NCBI RefSeq assembly: GCF_023078495.1
Contig: NZ_CP095742.1
Coordinates: 3,906,001 to 3,970,000, forward strand
Direction: 5' to 3'
Source: Luteibacter aegosomatissinici
GTDB taxonomy: Bacteria > Pseudomonadota > Gammaproteobacteria > Xanthomonadales > Rhodanobacteraceae
Length of the DNA stretch: 64,000 nucleotides
Shown here: piece by piece, positions 61,430 to 64,000 of the stretch
Position numbering within the stretch: the first letter of the stretch is position 1
Layout: every line of letters begins with the position of its first letter
The notes under the pieces: generated by a model
Told to the model about the DNA's origin: nothing
What the model saw: the letters and a program-made list of their open reading frames with translations, nothing else
Databases searched by the model: none
Made by a program: the position numbers and the translations under genes

Positions 61430-61906
61430 ATGAGCGACCCAGCGTTCCTGATTCGTCTCGCCGAGAGCGACGATGATGATTTCATCCTTGGCCTGGTCCA
61501 CCGGTTCATCCACTTCCCGCTGCCGAACGGCCGTACCAAGACCGATTGCCTGAAGGGCATTGAAGCGGACCTGGTGCGCCATCTCGACGAGCAGCCTTCC
61601 AACAGCTACATCTTCATTGCCGAGAACGACGACGGCGACGCGGTGGGGTTCATCCACCTGCAGAAGACCAAGGATTTCTTCACCCACCGCGACAACTGCC
61701 ATATCTCGGATATCGCGGTGGATGAGCGGTACGAGGGCTCCGGCGTCGGCCAGGCCATGCTCGACCATGCCTACACCTGGGCCAAGGAACATCGCTGCCA
61801 GTTCGTGACCCTGGCGGTGTTCCCCGGCAACGAGCGTGCACGCGACCTCTATACCAAGCACGGGTTCGATACCGACCTGGTGCGCATGGCACGGCCGGTA
61901 CGCTGA
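61430..61906 (+). CDS. GNAT-family N-acetyltransferase
   Basis: A 158-residue GNAT: NCHISDIAVDERYEGSGVGQAMLDHAYTWAKEHRC is the acetyl-CoA-binding motif A (V-x-x-x-x-GxGxG/A type), followed by LAVFPGNERARDLYTKHGFDTDLVRM (motif B). ATG 61430 begins MSDPAFLIRLAESDDDDF. The substrate is unknown; small amine, amino acid or ribosomal protein are all possible. It is followed by a REP and a bidirectional terminator. Confidence 0.85.
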   Translation: MSDPAFLIRLAESDDDDFILGLVHRFIHFPLPNGRTKTDCLKGIEADLVRHLDEQPSNSYIFIAENDDGDAVGFIHLQKTKDFFTHRDNCHISDIAVDERYEGSGVGQAMLDHAYTWAKEHRCQFVTLAVFPGNERARDLYTKHGFDTDLVRMARPVR

Positions 61907-61915
61907 GGCCCGCCC

Positions 61916-61940
61916 TGTAGGAGCGCGCTTGCGCGCGATA
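61916..61940. repeat. single GTAG REP (GCGCGC core)
   Basis: TGTAGGAGCGCGCTTGCGCG plus GCGATA just after the GNAT stop. A partner copy is not seen. Confidence 0.85.
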
Positions 61941-61966
61941 AGCCAGCGAAGCGGAAACGCCGGAAC

Positions 61967-61996
61967 AAAAAAAGGCCGCCCCATGGGCGGCCTTTT
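61967..61996. terminator. bidirectional terminator between the GNAT and SapC genes
   Basis: An A-run, GGCCGCCC-CAT-GGGCGGCC (8-bp stem, 3-base loop), then TTTTGATTT. It serves the convergent acetyltransferase (plus) and SapC (minus) genes. Confidence 0.88.
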
Positions 61997-62022
61997 GATT
62001 TCGCACTGCGGCGAATCAACGA

Positions 62023-62790
62023 TCAGGCGTTGGCCTTCGCGCCGTCTTCCACCGTCTCGCGCTTGTCCAGGCGAGCCGCCATGCGGTCGATGTTGGCCAG
62101 CGACACCAGGTGCGCGTAGATCCAGCCGAACGCGCCTTCGCGCAGGAATTCGCCGGCGACCTTGTCGTCGAGCTTGCGCAGCTTCTCTTCGTTGATCACG
62201 AACAGGCCGTTGAGGTTGATGCCACGGCCTTCCTTCTGCAGCGTGATGGTGCGCTCCTCCAGCAGGCCGTGCTCGCGCAGCTTGCCCATGAACCACTGGG
62301 TGCGGGCCACGTGGTCCTGGAACTCGCCCAGGAAGTTCACGGCGTTGGTGAGGGCCGGTGCATCGGTGCCGTCTTCGTTGAAGAGGCGCTCGCCTTCGGT
62401 CTCGTTGAAGCCTTCGTAGGCCTCATCGAGGAACACGGTGAAATCGTCACCCTCGGTGCCGGCCGGCTTCTCGGCCAGCACGAACGGGTAGCGGCGGACG
62501 AACGCCGGGATGTAGATGCCCTGCTCCCAGAAGCCGTTCTCGCCGACCAGCAGGTTTTCACCCTGGCGCAGGCCGAGCAGGGCCATCGGGCCCGCGTCCT
62601 CGATGCTGTTGCCAGCGAACAGGATGGGGAAATCGCGGGCGGCCGGGGCGAACTCGACGCCCGTGAGCGGGACGGAGTGGGCCTTGGCGGCGAAATGGAT
62701 GTTGTTGACGGCCTTCAGGCGAAGGTCGCGATGGGTCGTACGGTTCAGCGCAACCGGACGCTCGTAGAAAAGCACTTCAGCCACTTTCAT
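62023..62790 (-). CDS. SapC-family protein
   Basis: A 255-residue SapC-family protein of the type often found beside S-layer or TonB-receptor genes. The core HRDLRLKAVNNIHFAAKAHSVPLTGVEFAPAARDFPILF and the following VGENGFWEQGIYIPAFVRRYPFVLAE match the family; no signal peptide is present. Function is poorly known, and the SapC name comes from a Caulobacter S-layer locus. Transcribed toward the terminator shared with the GNAT gene. Start at ATG 62790. Confidence 0.85.
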   Translation of the reverse strand: MKVAEVLFYERPVALNRTTHRDLRLKAVNNIHFAAKAHSVPLTGVEFAPAARDFPILFAGNSIEDAGPMALLGLRQGENLLVGENGFWEQGIYIPAFVRRYPFVLAEKPAGTEGDDFTVFLDEAYEGFNETEGERLFNEDGTDAPALTNAVNFLGEFQDHVARTQWFMGKLREHGLLEERTITLQKEGRGINLNGLFVINEEKLRKLDDKVAGEFLREGAFGWIYAHLVSLANIDRMAARLDKRETVEDGAKANA

Positions 62791-62866
62791 TCCCTCTGGG
62801 ACCCGCCAGGCCTGGGAAGCCACCCCGGCCCCCCTTCCAAACCCTGCGGGCTCTTATCGAACGCCC

Positions 62867-62872
62867 ACTATA
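62867..62872 (-). promoter_or_regulatory. possible -10 box for sapC
   Basis: On the minus strand TATAGT lies about 77 bases upstream of the SapC start. The -35 is weak, so this is tentative. Confidence 0.3.
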
Positions 62873-62959
62873 TCAGCGCCGGGTGACAGGAAAAGCCCCG
62901 CAAGAAGCGTACCGGTGCCGTGCTTTTCTGTAGCAATAATGGGCTATGCTCGGGCCAAC

Positions 62960-62973
62960 GCCCCTTGTGGGGC
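62960..62973. other. small GC hairpin upstream of the HNH gene
   Basis: GCCCC-TTGT-GGGGC forms a short stem about 75 bases before the HNH ATG. It may be part of the leader; no other element is recognised in this 256-base gap. Confidence 0.25.
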
Positions 62974-63046
62974 GGGGCCGGACACTGGCCCGCACGGAGT
63001 TCGGCTTGCTGGAACGCTCTTTCGCGCACGTGAAGGACGAGACTAG

Positions 63047-63655
63047 ATGACGATGGAAGTGCTCCAAGAGGACCTCCCCAAGGTGGCGGCGTTGCACGCC
63101 ACCCGGGTCCTTTCGCTCGACGCATCAGGGCGCATCCTGGACTGGATCAGCTGGCAAGATGCCGTTTGTCTGTATGTCCGGGGGGTGGTGGCCTGGACCC
63201 TGGGCGATCCCTGCGTCACCGTTCGCGGCGGCATCAGCCGGGCCTCGGGCCTGCGCAGCAGCCTGGAACTGCACCCGATCGTGGCCAGCACCGGCCACTG
63301 CCGGGACCATGCCATCGACCCGGCCCCGGCGCTCACCAATACCGCCCTGTTCGCCCGCGACCGGCATATCTGCCTGTATTGCGGCCACCAGTACACCCGC
63401 CATGAGCTCACCCGGGACCACGTGGTGCCGCTCTCCAAGCGGGGTGCCGATGAGTGGGAGAACGTGGTCAGCGCCTGCCTGGCCTGCAACCTGCGCAAGA
63501 GCAACCGCACCCCGCAGCAGGCGAACATGCCGCTCCTGGCCGTGCCCTACCGGCCCAGCTGGGTGGAGCACCTGATCCTCTCCAACCGCAATATCCTGGC
63601 CGACCAGATGGAGTTCCTGGTAAGCCACCTGCCACGGGACCGCCGCCCCGGCTGA
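63047..63655 (+). CDS. HNH endonuclease-like protein
   Basis: A 202-residue protein with a C-terminal HNH zinc-finger nuclease domain: [50 protein letters not shown], in which the Cys pairs bind zinc and DHVVP carries the catalytic His. The N-terminal half is not recognisable. Such stand-alone HNH proteins are common; whether it has nuclease activity is unknown. It is adjacent to dxs, and no methylase is nearby. Confidence 0.85.
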   Translation: MTMEVLQEDLPKVAALHATRVLSLDASGRILDWISWQDAVCLYVRGVVAWTLGDPCVTVRGGISRASGLRSSLELHPIVASTGHCRDHAIDPAPALTNTALFARDRHICLYCGHQYTRHELTRDHVVPLSKRGADEWENVVSACLACNLRKSNRTPQQANMPLLAVPYRPSWVEHLILSNRNILADQMEFLVSHLPRDRRPG

Positions 63656-63732
63656 ACCCTGCCCGCCTTTTGCCCGCAAGGATTCACACCCCGTCCCTTG
63701 CCCCAGCCCCGCTCAGGGCGAACAATACGGGT

Positions 63733-64000
63733 ATGAACGACCTTTCCCATTACCCCTATCTGGCGCAGATCAACTCGCCGGAGGATCTCCGCCGTTTCCC
63801 GGCGGAGGAGCTGCCGGCCATCGCCGATGAGCTGCGCCGTTACCTGATCGAGGCCGTGGCCTCGTCGGGCGGCCATTTCAGCTCGGGGCTGGGCGTGCTG
63901 GAGCTCACCGTGGCCCTGCACCACGTGTTCGAGACCCCGAAGGACCGCCTGGTCTGGGATGTGGGCCACCAGTGCTACCCGCACAAGATTCTCACCGGCC
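63733..64000 (+). CDS. dxs: 1-deoxy-D-xylulose-5-phosphate synthase (5' part; gene runs off the window)
   Basis: Dxs condenses pyruvate and glyceraldehyde 3-phosphate to DXP, the first step of the non-mevalonate isoprenoid pathway. The 89 codons present read [20 protein letters not shown] at the start and continue [26 protein letters not shown] and [14 protein letters not shown], the thiamine-diphosphate enzyme N-terminus (catalytic His in SGGH). The gene is cut at the window end. Confidence 0.95.
   Translation, partial: MNDLSHYPYLAQINSPEDLRRFPAEELPAIADELRRYLIEAVASSGGHFSSGLGVLELTVALHHVFETPKDRLVWDVGHQCYPHKILTG

Overview
The window is a gene-dense, GC-rich stretch of a gammaproteobacterial chromosome, most likely order Xanthomonadales (Lysobacterales), family Rhodanobacteraceae (Luteibacter/Dyella/Rhodanobacter-like). 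Lineage markers are the fused aspartate kinase/diaminopimelate decarboxylase (lysAC), the MurD2-MurL route to D-glutamate in peptidoglycan, a FliK-like/FlhB-tail pair, and many GTAG-type REP palindromes. The genus is inference; the gene families are read directly. No rRNA, tRNA, CRISPR array, prophage or insertion sequence was seen. The only gene-free stretch over 300 bases (30437-30764) holds an FMN riboswitch.

Layout. 1-2256: 5' part of tgt (minus), then a FliK-like protein and a small FlhB C-domain-like protein. 2253-7550 (minus): lysAC-murL-murD2, overlapping genes joining the diaminopimelate/lysine pathway to UDP-MurNAc-peptide synthesis. 7713-14058: amino-acid permease, an IorAB-type molybdenum hydroxylase pair, a methyltransferase and an intracellular PHA depolymerase. 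14078-16984: anion permease, two divergent exported proteins (one with seven GSGD repeats) and several REPs. 16980-20702 (minus): gspN, HisN-like phosphatase, nudE, cysQ and mazG, an overlapping house-cleaning set. 20759-25288: bioA, a DsbA-fold isomerase-like protein, rsmE, a DUF6624-like exported protein and an aldo/keto reductase.

24323-34605 is a long minus-strand cluster: glyA, nrdR, ribD, a Gfo/Idh/MocA oxidoreductase, the FMN riboswitch, ribE, ribBX, ldcA-like, ribH, nusB, thiL, pgpA and an aldo/keto reductase. It supplies riboflavin and places the riboswitch in the middle, so ribD and the oxidoreductase lie outside direct control. 34819-36263 is a convergent pair of secreted metzincin-like proteases. 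36477-43478: ettA, pyrF, an HTH regulator, a second-type peptide deformylase, cstA-ybdD and a GntR/FadR regulator. 43609-46503: exported aldose 1-epimerase, DMT transporter and glycosyltransferase. 46530-52333 (minus): purL, dsbC, xerD.

52401-64000: an RDD protein, two tandem TonB-like proline-rich membrane proteins sharing an unusual C-terminal Cys domain, an EF-G-like GTPase, a SET-domain protein, a lipoprotein, an acyl-CoA dehydrogenase, a GNAT acetyltransferase, SapC, an HNH nuclease and the start of dxs.

The most notable points are the lysAC-murL-murD2 operon, the tandem TonB-like paralogues, ribBX with lost zinc cysteines, the convergent metzincins, an IorB-like protein apparently lacking the usual catalytic glutamate, and GTAG REPs that supply the TAG stop codon of three genes.
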